Assembly: GCF_028389875.1 (NCBI RefSeq)
Contig: NW_026907681.1
Coordinates: 2,373,242 to 2,437,241 of the forward strand
Source: Rhea pennata
Taxonomy: Eukaryota > Chordata > Aves > Rheiformes > Rheidae
Length of the DNA: 64,000 nucleotides
Direction of reading: 5' to 3'
The notes under the pieces are model-generated. The model was not told the origin of the DNA, made no database searches, and saw nothing but the letters and a program-made list of their open reading frames with translations. Shown one piece after another: positions 47,901-59,700 of the stretch (its first letter is position 1; every line of letters begins with the position of its first letter). The position numbers and the translations under genes are program-made.

Positions 47901-50900
47901 CGCTGGGCAGAGGTGAGCGTTGCGGAGCGGTACCCGCGGGTGCCTTCCCCTGGCCAGCCCCTGATGTTTGTGGGGTGCTGGAGCCCCTCTGCCAGTGCGC
48001 CCGGCCCTCGCGCTGCAGCAGCCCCGAAAAGCCTCGTGGAGACGCTGCTCAGGGGCAGCAGCGCGCTGTTGTCCGAGGTGTCAAGGGCGGGAGAGGCGTC
48101 TTTGGGGCCGGGCACAAAGCAAAGTAGAGCCCGTGCTGAGGGCTCGTTGTGCCGCTCCAGAGCAAAGAGAGAAAGCCGGGTGGCCTGCTGGGCAAATGGT
48201 GTTTGGGCGGCTCTCTGGATCTCACTGCCTTTTGCTTTTGCCTGGCAGGGTAGTGGCTGTGGAGCTGACGGAGCTAAACCAGCGGCAGGTCTTCTCGGCC
48301 GTGCACATGGTGCTGGCCATGGCCATGGGCCTCCAGGCCTGTAAATCCTGCAGCGCCAGACAGCTCGTCCTGCAGGAAAAGCTCCGAGGGCTCATGGAAG
48401 AGAGCAGCTACTGCCTGCTCAATGTGCCCTTCCTGGTTAAGGTGAGAGGGGGAGCCGTGCCTGGCGCCAGCGAAGACTCGCTTGTGCGCTGCCCTGCGGC
48501 CGCTCTGGTGGGGAGTGGGCTTAGCTGGCTGGTGGGGAGAGCAGGGGGGCAGCACAGGCTTGTGTTTGTGGGCGCAGCGGGGGGCTGCCTGTTGGGGGTG
48601 AGTCCCGGTGGCAGGCTGCTGCAGGCAGCTCCTGGGGTCTTGCGCAGTGGCCTGGAAAGGGCATCGCGGAGAGGCTTTGAGCACCAGCTCATGGGCCCCG
48701 TCTGAGCTTGCTGCTGCGTGAGCGGTCTGCTCCACGGCGAGGGAACAAGCTCTTCCCCCTCCCCACCCCAAACGCCTCCCTCCCATACCCCAACAGCTCT
48801 GCCAGAGACCCCCAGCAGAGGAGCCCTGTTCGAGGCTCAGGGTGACGTCCACGCTGTCTCCCCTGCCCGCGGCACTGTGTGGGGGAGAGGCGTAAGGTGC
48901 TGAGGGCAGCTGAGGCGTTTGGCTCAGTTGGACTTGTGTGGTGGGCAGGTGTGCTGAAACACCCTGAAACTCTCTTTCTCTGTGCCTGTGCTTTTCTGGC
49001 CAGTTCCCACTGTCGGAGCAGGTGTCCAAGATGAGCGGTGCTCAGAGGACAGTGGAGTTGGAGTCGATCTTCAAGAAAGTGCTGCAGAAGGTGAGCAGTT
49101 CTCTGCGTCCTGGGTCGGAGGAGGAAAGCAGGCTGAGGGCTGTGCAGGAGAGCGGTGGGAGGTGTCGAGAGGACAGCGTACCGGAGCCCTTGCCCTTCAG
49201 AGGCTGGACTGCCCGTGCCGTGCCCCCTGGTTGCCGTCCCCCTGCCAAGTTGGAGGGCACGTGCGCAGGAGGAGGCGGAGGGACGGTGTCTTTGTGCACC
49301 AGCTTTTGCGAGAGACCTTGAAGTCTCGGAGACAGGAAGAGCCGGGGAGATTCTGAGCAGGGGAGAGGAGAGAGACTTTGGAGCGTGCCGTGTCTGGAGA
49401 GAGGCCGGCCAAAGCTGCTGCCGCGCAAGGTGCTAGAGAACGGCTCCGACTCCCCCAGCCCAAACAAGCTGTTTGTTTCAGACCGTTGAAGAAGACGTTG
49501 CCCTGTTTTTCATCGACAACGCGCAGTACATCGATCCTACCTCCTGGGCTGCGATGTCGCACGTGCTCAGGGACGTCCCGATCTTCCTGGTCGTGGGCTT
49601 TGCTCCCGGGCGCTGTGGAAGGGAGAGGCTTTGCAAAGCAGCTGCTGACATCGTGAAGCTGCAGCAAACGACCTACGTCCAGCTGGAAGAGCTGCAGCCT
49701 GCAGCTGTCGTGCAGAAAGCCTGCCACGACCTCGGAGTGGTCAGCGTGCCCCGGGACCTGGAGACGTAAGTGCCGGGCAGGGCCTCTGAGCTCTCTCCGA
49801 CGGGTGGAGCCTCTGCCGAGGGCGGAAGGGAGCGGACGCCCAGGAAAGGATGCGGGCGGCTGCTCGGAGCACCGCCGCGTCTGTGACCGTCGGCTGGCGG
49901 TTGTGAGCCGGGAGCGGGCAGCTGCCTGTGCTGGCGGACATGGAGCGTAGGTGGTGTCGGCCCGTCCGCATCGCGCTGCCAGGCAGGGAGGCGGTGGTGC
50001 TGGGCCCTGGGGTGGCTGAGGTGTGGCAAGGCGCGGGGGGTGATTTGGAGGGGCCCAGGTTCTCGCTGGTGCCGGCAAGGACGGAGGCTGCTGGGGACAG
50101 GAAAGGAGGAGGCGGCTTGCTGCCCTGTGCCTTGGGCACTGTCCGCGAGCGCTTTCCTGCAGGTTGCAGCAACTGCTGCGTCTTCAGGGCAGCTCGGCCG
50201 GCAAAGGCCGTGGGAGTCGCGGCCCCTCGAAAAGGGAGGTGCAGCTGTGGCGAAGACGCTGGCCTCCGGCGCGTCCGTCCTGCGCCAGTCCCTGCTGGAT
50301 CTGCTCCTTTGCAGGTTCCTGATGCAGAGAAGCTACGGGATCCCGTATTACTGCGAGGAGCTGCTGAGCTACCTTTGTCGGCACGACCTGCTCCTCTTCC
50401 AGCAGCAGCGGAAGCAGGAGAAAGCCGAGGCCAAGTGGGAGAATCTCTTCAGTAAGCACCTTTGTGGCTGGCTGCCTCGGTGCTGTGGTGCCTCTCCCAC
50501 AGCCCGTTCTTGCCCTGGAGTTGCCCCGCGCCTTTGGCACGGTCGCGTGTTGCAGCAGCGCAGAGCGAGGTCTGGCTCGGGCGTGGGTTCCCGTGCCGCT
50601 GGCCGCTGGGACGGGCGGAGCAGAGGCTGGGGGTTTTGTTGGCTTTGAGAGGAGCAGCGGTGCCGCTGTGGCGGGAAGTGGCGGTCGAGGAGAAGAGGCG
50701 CTCCCTGGCGCTGAGCTAAGCCCCGGTGCGGCTGGGAAGGAGCATGGAGTGGGGGGTTACTGCGGAGCTGTGCCGGGAGTCGCGTGGCCGCAGCGTTCCT
50801 CGTCCGCGGCTGGATTTGTGCTGCCGCCAGGTCCAGAAGCCGCCGGACGTGCTGGGGGGTGACTGCTCGAGGGTGGAGGACGGAGGGAGGGGAGGAGCAG

Positions 50901-53900
50901 CGACGTTTGCGAGCGGGAAGTCGGGGCTCGCACGGTCTCCGCGGCTAATCGCTTCCTGCTGCTCTCTTGCTGCGCTCAGCTTCTGGGACGGAGGCTTCAG
51001 CAGCGGCCGCGTGCTGGCGCGCCGGGGCGGGGAAGGAGCGCAGGATCTGCGCCGTGAGACCTGGCGTGGACCTGCAGAACACCGTGCTTCCCCCGACCCT
51101 GAAAGGTGAGGGGCCGAGCCCCGCCGGGGCGGCTGCTGGCCGCACCGGCCGTCTTTCCAGGGCCTCGTCTAGAGGGAGGCGGCGTGTCCGGCTGCTGCAG
51201 CTTCCCCTGCCAGCTCTGGGGCTCCGCTGGGAAGGGGGCCGTGGTCCCGCTGGAGCTCCCCGTTTCCAGGGGTGCTGCCTGGGAGGGTGTGAACAAGCAT
51301 CCCTGCCCTCTAGCCGTGTCCTTGCAGAGTGAAGCTGGTGATGCAGCCCTGCCCACGCCTTGGAGGAAGGGGGGTGGTGGGTCGTTCCCTGGAGCGTTTC
51401 TGCTTTTCCCGCTCCTTGCTTCCCGTGATTGCCGGAGGAGCAGGGCCACCTTGGAGACGTGTGCCCTGCCCAGCGGCTTTGGTGCCTGGGAAGCAAGGCT
51501 AAGGCCTGCCGCCTCGAGCGTTGCAGCTAACGCAGCCTCTGCGGCCTCAGCCTTGGCCGGGGCCGAGAGAGAGACCTGTGCCTTGTTTTTTTGGCAGGGA
51601 TTGCGCTGGCTGAGCTGGACAGCATGAAGCCCTCCGAGCGGATGGTGTTGAAGTGCGCAGCCATCATCGGGCGGACGTTCACCCCCGAGCTGCTCTTCCA
51701 CGTCCTTCCCAGGTGGACCAGGACAAAGATGTACAAGACCTTGGATGTCCTGGTGAAAGGCAACCTCCTGAAGTGGCTGAGTGCTGACGAGGTGGCAGAG
51801 GACGGCAGCGTTGCCACCAAGGGATCCTCCAGCTCTCTGCAGGAAGCGAGCGGTAAGTGTTGCTAAGGCGTCCCCGGGAGCGTGGTGGGAGGCTGGGCGC
51901 GTCTCGCCGAGCGGGAGGAAGGAGCTGCCCGTGGCTTGCTCCTGCCTCCGGCAGCACGGGCGGCTTCTTCGCGTGCGGGCTGTGGCGGCCCTGAGGTGCG
52001 CCCGGCGCCAGCTCTGGCTGCTGCAAAGCCCCGTTGCCTTTCAGATGCCCCGAAGGGGTCCGCGGGCGAGAGCGAGACCGCGAGGCTGCGGCGCGGCGTC
52101 CTGGCCTTCTGCGCCCCGCTGCTGCGGGAGGCTGCCTACGAGCTGTGGCCCAAGGCGCAGAGGGTGGCCATGCACGGCAAGTGCGCGGCCTTCCTGGAGA
52201 GGCGGGCGCACAAGTGCCGGTGCTGCGGCGGGGGGGACTTTGTGCCCTTCCACCGCTTGGCCGTCAGCAGCAGCAGCAGCAGCAGCCAGGAGGGAGAGAG
52301 CTGCGACGGCACCGCCAGCGAGCGCTGCTCGCCCCGCCGGGAGGCCTCCTTGGCGGCAGAGGAGGAGCTGGAGAGGGCCGCGCTCCGCACCGCTCCAGGT
52401 ATGCTCTGTGCTGTGCTCCAGGGCCCGGGCCCTGCCCGCCGCAGTGGCCCAGCGAGCGGATGAGCTCCTCCGTGCGAAGCCCCGTCCGCAGAAGCGTTTC
52501 CCCGAAGCCTCGGGATGCTTCCGGCGCAGGGCGGACGCTTCCCCAAGACTAGCTTAGCCCTGCGCCGAGCGCAGCGGCCCACCCAGAGCCGCGCTGCAGA
52601 CACAGCGTGGAGCCTCTGTCCCCTCGAGCGCCCTCCTGCCTCTGCCTGGAGCTCCGGGAGCCGGGGGCGCAGCTCCCAGCCCCGCAGGCCGAGGGGCGTC
52701 TCCGCGTGGGTCTGCTCCACCTGCCCAAACCTAGCAGCCCTGCAGTGAGGGCAGGTCTCGGGGGAAGGGGCCAGCAAGAGAGCTGCTGCCAGTGCCTTGA
52801 CCCCCCTCCCCTCTCCTCCCCTCCCCGTCCCTCCGCTCCCGTGCTCTTACTGATGCAGCCTGCCCGCAAGGTGCAGCTCTTGCCCCTGGTGAGGTGAGCG
52901 GGGGTTAACTTGTGCTTTGTTTGCAGATGCCGCAAAAGGTGCGGAGGAAGAGGAGAGCTGCACGGAGGAGACCTCTGGGTGAGGAGAGGGGGTTTTGAGT
53001 ATTGTGGGGAGTCTGCGGGCTGAGGGTGCGCAGAGGGGGCGAGCGGAGTTGCCAGCGTGGCCTGGCAGCTGCGAGCGTAGCCCGGGGAAGAGCCGGCCTG
53101 TTGGGTGGGAGGTGGTCTGCGCTGGCCCCGGAGAGGAGCATCCTTGCGGAAGCCAGAGGGATCACCGTGCTGATGGTGGCGCTCGGGTGGAGCCGTTGTG
53201 CTTGTGTAGCTGTGAGAGAGCAGTGCTGCGAGCTGGGCAGGGGCAGAGCAGCTGCTGGGAGCAGGGTGGCTGGTGGAAGGTGCGTGGTGCAGGGCCGGAC
53301 ATTGCTGCGGAGGAAGAAGAGGTGCCGTGCCCCAAAGCACTGTGTTAGGAGTAGCACAGGCTTTGCTTGGAGCCGGGCGAGAGCGCGGCTGCTGCCGCGT
53401 GGGGCAGCGAGAATAACTGGGCAGCGCTCTCCGCGCCTGGGGAGGCTGTGAAACGCAGCGCAGCCGCACGAGGCAGCCGTGCACGCGGCCGTGTGCCAGC
53501 TGGAGCGCGGTGTTAGTGCGGGCGGCCAGGGCAGTGCGGGGGTGCTAGCGTGTCTCTTCTTTCTCCGTGCCCTCGTCTCGGCGTAGGGAGGCAGAGCGGT
53601 TTCTGGCGCAGGCGGAACGGGTGCCTGCGGTGCCCGGCCAGAGCAGAGGGACGCCCGGGGCCGCGCGCTCCTGCGAGTGCAAGGCCGTCGTGGAGCTGGT
53701 GCTCGTGCCCCTGGCTCACCACCACACAGCAATGGGCAACGATGCCAGAGCCCTCTACTACCTGCTGGAGAGCGCGGCTGCCTGCTTGCACGTCTCCGAC
53801 AACTACCTGGTGAGTTGTCCTGCGTGCCAGAGGCTGCTGCACGTGGAGGCCTCTCGGTGGCCTTGCCCAGGGCAAGCCCATTTCCCCCCTGCACTAGGAC

Positions 53901-55921
53901 CGGCCTCTGTGGGCCCTTGGGGGTGAAGGGCTGGGGTCGGAGCCGGGGTTTTCTTCCTGCTTGCCTGTCCCGGGGCAAGAGCCGCAGGGCAGGGGAGCGG
54001 GACCTTCGTGCGAGGCGCCCCAGCAGGGAGGCAGTGCAGAGGAGCGCTCGTGCCCGCGGCGTGCGCTGGGGTGGCATCGGCAGGGGCAGGGGCACGGCCT
54101 CTGCGGGGAGCTGTGCAGGCGGGTGGGAGTGCTGGGGCTGGAGGCGGGCTCCGCAGCGCCGCTCACCCGCTCTCCGTGCGCTTGCTCCAAGGCCTTCACG
54201 AGCCTGCGCAAAGCAGAGGCCCTGAGGAGCTCGGCGGCTCAGAAAGCCTCGGTGCCGGCCTGCTTTGAAGAAGCCACCTTCCTGAGCCTGCAAGGGGAGG
54301 TAAAGCGACAGGGCGGCCGCGAGGGCTCTCGGGGCGGGAGGAGCGGGATGCCGCAGTGGCGCGGGGCAGCCGGCGGGGGCGGCGGGGGGGACACCTCTGG
54401 CACTTTGAGGCCCGGCTGCAGTGAGCAGCCCTGCCTGCGACCGCCGCGTCCTCCGGCCCCAGCCGGTCGAGGCCCTCAGCCTCGCGTGGGGAAGGGGCGG
54501 GAAATGTGGTGGGAGCTCAGTCGGAGCCCTCGGGCACCGCCTGAAGAAGCCTTCTCCTGGGCAGGTGTGCTACAACGTGGGACGCGTGGAGCTGGCCAAG
54601 ACGACCCTCAGGAAGGCGCTGAGCCTGCTGGGCCGGAAATTCCCGGGCACCTCGGCTGGCGCCTTCTTTCAGCTCCTGCTGGAGCAGTCGGCGCACGCCT
54701 CTCACCAGAAGAGCAGAGGCTCCTGCCCTCCCGCAGAGGCGGGGTAAGGAGCTCAGGGGGAAGAGAAGGGCAGAAAGAGCCCTTTCCTTGCTGGTGCTGA
54801 GCCCCTCGGCCGCCAGCTGCCTAGGCTTAGGGCTAGAGTCAGGTCCTGGCGAGGGCGACGCTGCGCAGGGCGCTGGGGGCTGCTGTCGGGGGAGGCGGGC
54901 TGTGTCGTCTCGAGGGGGACGGCGCGGGTGAGAGCAGAGGGGTGCACAGGCTGCAGAGGGAAAGGGAGTGTGCAGGAGGGAACAGGCGGTGGGCCCGGGG
55001 GGAAGCGGAGGCGAGGGGCGAGGAGAAGGGAGCTCAGGGCTTGCAGCTGGGTGCCAGCCTGCCGCACAGCACCCCTTCTGCTGCCGGTGCCCGGCTTTGC
55101 TGTGCGCCGCGGGCTGTAGTGCCGTCGCGTCCTTGCGAGCAGTCACCTTTCCCCGTGGTGCTTCTCGGTGCTCCTGCATCCGCCCCTGCAGCCCTGCCCG
55201 CCCCAGCCGCCTTGTGGGCCCCGCGCCTCCCCGGCCCTGCCGGACTCGGCCCCGCGCGGCTCACGGCTGCGGCTCAGCAGTTTCTCTTGCGTGGCAGGAC
55301 GGAGAGGCTGCCCTGGCTGTTCCAGCAGAGCCGCTGCCTTTCCTTGCTGCGGCAGCTCTTCAGCCTGGAGAACACTTCCAGCGGCCGGAGGCTCTCGCTC
55401 CTCGCAGCGCTCATGAGGGTCAACGCGGCCGAGGAGTCCGAGGACGCGAGTCACGTGAGTGCCTTCTCCGCACTGCAGCAGCCGCAGCAGGCGGCTGCAC
55501 GTCCGACACGGCTCCTTTCCCCCGGCCCGGCAAGAGCAGCCGCAGGGTCTGCCCCGGCAAGGAGAGGCCAAACAGGACGGGGACGTCCCCGTCCCGGGAC
55601 TTCTCTCTGCGAGCTCCCAGGAGACGGGGCTTGCTGTTCTTCTGGGCTGCTCCTCTCATTGGATTTGTGTCGTGACTGTCACCCTTGGGCAGGCTGTGGC
55701 TGTGGGAGGCGTGCGAGTGAAAGAGAAGAGCGAAAGTGGCGGTGGGGTTTGTGGCCCTCTAGGCCCGAGAGTCACCCTGGCGAGATCCAGTCTTGTGCAT
55801 TCTGCTGTCTGGACCTTTCTAGATCCTCGCGTCCTACCTGGAATATGTGCAGTGCTGCCAGGAGCTGGGCCGCCAGGAGGAGCGGCTGGAGAGCGGGCGG
55901 GCGGGCGGCCGTCCAGCTTAG
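41946..55921 (+). CDS. ADCY10: Adenylate cyclase type 10 (soluble adenylyl cyclase)-like, 26 exons, truncated by frameshift
   Basis: Soluble adenylyl cyclase makes cAMP in response to bicarbonate and calcium and is central to sperm activation in mammals. Exons: 41946-42123, 42744-42849, 42976-43014, 43547-43690, 44144-44352, 44631-44727, 45055-45143, 45436-45627, 45864-45985, 46434-46510, 46827-47016, 47312-47364, 47759-47912, 48249-48441, 49004-49090, 49482-49765, 50315-50451, 50980-51104, 51598-51852, 52045-52398, 52927-52978, 53587-53809, 54192-54299, 54565-54743, 55298-55454 and 55823-55921. They sum to 3903 bases: 1300 codons plus TAG. Cyclase C1 keeps both metal aspartates (FADVSGFT, FAGDAV) and the bicarbonate lysine (DVLKF). 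C2 is complete, and a P-loop (GAIGSGKS) and FFIDNAQ Walker B follow. The bicarbonate arginine (human R176) is Trp at 44233-44235. The human protein is about 1610 residues; the end is lost. Possibly a young pseudogene. Confidence 0.88.
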
Positions 55922-56207
55922 CTCCGGCGTCGAGCCCTTTGGAGGAGGAGGGGCGTTAACTGCCGCAGAACTGGCCCAGGCCCTGTCCCGTCTGCACCTC
56001 AGCCTGGGAAATCTGCCCCTCTCTGTCGACGTCGGTAGGTGCTGCCCCGGCTCCCTGGGAGAGGAGATCTCTGCGGAGAGAGCCTCTGCGAGTCGGCTTT
56101 ATTCACTCATTCATTTATTTCCCTCTGCAGTGCACGGAGCTGGAGAAGCCCGACCTGGACCGGGAGCTTCCAGGCACGCTCTTCACGGCGCTCTTTCTCC
56201 AGATGAG
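55823..56207 (+). pseudogene. ADCY10: ADCY10 frameshifted exon 26 and last recognisable exon (copy B)
   Basis: The exon 55823-56034 starts in frame (ILASYLEYVQCC). After the GGGC repeat at about 55893-55908 it reaches TAG 55919-55921, while homology to human ADCY10 (GGGALTAAELAQALSRLHL, then GNLPLSVDVG) continues in another frame. A net indel in the tetranucleotide run is the simplest explanation. A further exon-like segment, 56131-56207, has good splice sites and weak similarity to the next human region (TELEKPDLDRELPG). The last 200-300 residues of ADCY10 are absent; the NUF2 promoter follows within about 400 bases. Confidence 0.75.
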
Positions 56208-56597
56208 GTAATGCTGCCGCTGGGCACGGTGCGGTGTCGGGGGGCCACCGGAGATCCTTTGGGCCAGGGTCACGGGAGCCTTTCCCCGGAGACTTGTTGC
56301 CAAAAGATGAGTGGGTGAAAAGAAGAGCGATGGGAACTCCCCTGGAGGTTCTCCAGGAGGAGCACAGAAGGGGGAGAGACGGGTGAGGAGAAGCGGGGTG
56401 GGACGCGTGCCAGGGTGCGGAGTTGAATCCCACCGCGCGGAGCTGCTCCCTGGGGCTCACTGCGTGCCTCCCCAGTGCCCGGAGCGTGCAGGAGCGCTCT
56501 CCAGGCTGGAGAAGCAGCTGGCTGGAGAGCCCGGGATCGCCGGGCAGGCGTGCTGCTCCTCCTGCTGCCGGGACCTCGCAGCGCGTGGAGGGGGCCG

Positions 56598-56765
56598 GGG
56601 CCGGGGGGCGGTCCCGCCGCGCACGGCTGCCGCTGATTGGCTGCGGGGGCGGGGCGGAGCGCGGGGATTGGTCCGGGCGTGGAGGAAGTGACGACTGGGC
56701 GGGGCGGGGCCGGCGCCGGGTTCAAAGGGCGGCGGCGGTTGGCGGCGGCGGTTGGCGGCGCCGCC
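56598..56765 (+). promoter_or_regulatory. NUF2 copy B core promoter: two CCAAT boxes, GC boxes and CHR
   Basis: Base-for-base equivalent of the copy A promoter: ATTGG at 56636-56640 and 56667-56671 (31-base spacing), GC boxes, and TTCAAA at 56721-56726. No difference in these elements is visible between the copies. Confidence 0.75.
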
Positions 56766-59700
56766 ATGGAGGTGCTGACGTTCCGGCGCTGCAGCCCCGC
56801 CGACATCGCTACCTGCCTCCGCGGCCACGTCCGGGCCGGCTCCGAAGCCCGCAGCCTGGCCAAGGGCGACCTGTTCCCCGGCCCGAAGGTGCGGCGGGGC
56901 GGGGCGGGCGCTGAGGCGACGCGCGGGCTTTGGCCCCCCGCGGCGCGGGCGGGCGGGGGGGGCCGGTGCCCCGCAGCTGTCAGAGCGCGCGGTGCCGCCG
57001 CTCGTGTTGCGGAGCGCGGCGGAGCGGTGCCGCGCGGCTCCCTCGCCTCGGGGCGGTAGCGGCGGGGCTGCTTTTCCGGGCGGCCCGGGAGCCCTGCGCG
57101 GTGCGGGTGACACGCTGGTTTGTGTCTTTGCTTTCGCAGCCTGAAGTCTCGCACGTGATTTTCATGAGAATCCTGCAGAAGGTGTACGGGATCCGCCCGG
57201 AGCATTTCTATGTGGTTCGTGTGCAATGTGGTGGCTCACGTACAGCGGAACGCGTGGGGCAGATAATAAATGTTGGCTGTAGAGATGAAATGTTGAAGCG
57301 TTGCTCTCCTTTGCGTGTCGTGAGGTCAGGAGGACGCCGCCAGGAAGGTACGGTTTTCCACGTGCTGACAGTGAGGAGGAGCTTGGAAATCCTGCCTGTG
57401 CTGCAGAAAGCCCAGAGCGTTGGAGGCACTGTGTAGCATGGGGATTTGCTGTGTGCGTGTCCAGGGAAGCGGCTGCTGTGTGTGTGTAGGCAGGGATGCG
57501 AGTGCAGTATTGCGGCATAGTCCTTGCAGTAGGTCCTTTGCTAGAGACCTCTTTGAAGCAGGAGTATGATGTGTGTGCGGACTGTTGCTGTGGCACGGCT
57601 GACTGCACCTGAAAATCAAAGAAGATTCTCCCTGTTTTCTGGGAGTTTGGTTCAGGTCAAGGCGCTTCTCAAAAGAGTGGGGTTTGGGTGTGCTGCATCC
57701 GAGTTGCTCTTTTTTCTTAAATAAAAAAAAATCTTTGTTTTGATGGGTTTGTTTTTTGGGGCTGGTTTCTTCTAGGGGGTGGGGTGGGGTGAGGGTTCCT
57801 CCTCGCTTCCTGCCCTGTCCGGGCCTCTGCCTTTGGCCCCGGTGGGAGGGAGGGTGCCAGCTCCAAGGGTCTGTGGGCGCCGTGGAGAAGGGCAGTGAAC
57901 GCTGCCTGCGGAGCTCGGCCCACTGCAGCCGTGCGTTTGCCGCGCAGCGTCCGAGGGCGGCTGTGGCCGGTGGCCTCGGCAAACGGATGCCGTGCTGAGG
58001 TGAGGCCAAGCGCGTCTTGTGCCTCCGCCACGCGGGAAGTTATTCCTGGAAGCCCGTGGGAAATGGTAGTCTCGGGGCGTTTGTGGATAGCACGTGCTCG
58101 TGGCAGCTCAGCTGTTCGTGTGCTGTCACGTTGATTGTCGTCGTCCTGTTACGGCGTGACCAGCCCAGAGCGGTGCTCGAGGCAGTCTGCTGGCAGAAGC
58201 GAGGGCAGCCTTCGGCGTCCGTTGAGCAGAGCTGTGAGTCAGCTCGCGGGCCAAAACGTAGCAGAGGAAGAGCTGGGACTCGTGGTGGTGTGGGGGGAGC
58301 CGAGCAGCTCCTCTTGCCAAGGGGTTCGTGTTTGTGCGACTCGGGCCTGAGCTCCGCCGCGAGAGGCGGCCTGCGTGCGGGGCGCCTGACGTGGCCACAG
58401 CGCGCTGTCTCCTTAGGGTCGGCTGCGTTTCCTTGCCCTGAGAGGGAGAGGTTTTTAAGCTGAAATGTGCAGTCTTAGGGAGCAGTTCTGGCTTCTGGGT
58501 GGCACTGTCCGGGGAGCATTTTTCCAACGGCCTTGTTTTGCAGCCTCTGGACAAATCCTAGGACGTGTCTCTCCAGGGTGAGTTTGTTACTTGGCAGTGA
58601 CTATGTGGAGGTTTTCTTTCCTCCCTCCCTCCCTCTGTCCTCCTCCCTCCCTCCCTCTGTCCTCCTCCCTCCCTCCCTCTGTCCTCCTCCCTCCCTCCCT
58701 TTTTGTGTGTGTTTCTGGAGGGGAGGGTGTTTCATGCTTGGAGTTTACTAGAGAGAAGATGCATGTCCCGCAGATGGAGCCTTAGCAGCTTGTGTTCCCC
58801 AGGGGTGCAGAGACCATCAGGTGTGTCTTCAGCCTGTCTGAGTGATGTTCTGTTGTGGAGAAAACCTGCCTGTTTTTCTGGAAGTCTGCTGTGCCTGCGT
58901 ATTCACTCTGCTCTCTTTCCTCTTTAGATGCCCGTCAACATTGACATCGTGTATCCCCAAATATTTGAAGGCTTTCTCCCTGTTTGTAACTTGTTTATTC
59001 ACATGTAAGTACACAAGTTTGTATCCGTTTGGTTGTTACTTCTTCCAAGGCTTCAGTTCAGAGGGAATGGGGGGGGGGGATGAGGGCGGGTTCTTTTTTA
59101 TTTTTTTTTTTTTTTTTTTTTGAGCACCTGTGAGCTGGTGGTGGCTGCAGCGCTCTCTGTGCTCTCTGGTTTGGAGCAAAATGAAATTTGCAGGCGAGCA
59201 AGAGGCAGCAAGGTTGTAATAGAAAAGAAAAACCTTGGCAGCTGTCTTTTGTCTAAATCGATGCGTTACCTTTACTGTGAGGACTAGGAGGCTGCGTTAG
59301 TGACTTGATTTAGAGGGTGGGGGAGTGAAAGGGCGGGTTGGAGCGCCTGGGGGTACCGCGAATGGCCAGAAGTTCATCATCATACCCAAAAAGGGGTTTG
59401 AAGCCCTTGTTAGGTGAACTTGCCCCCCCAAATTCGAGATACCTTTGCTGCAGGGATGGGAGCGTTAAACACTAATCTGTGCGGGCGATCGTACTGTGTT
59501 AGTCTCCTGAGAGGACTTGTTGCTGTTGCGTGCTTACTGCACCTGGGCTCTGGGGTAAGAGGAGAAAATCTCTTTTGAGTGAGCGTCTATAGCACAAAAA
59601 CTGTAATGGTCGCTGCAGATAGATCTGTTTTGCTTCCTTGCAGGGAGCGCTTTCTCCCGGTGTGCCGTGTTAATGACTTTGAGATTGCTGATGTTCTAAG

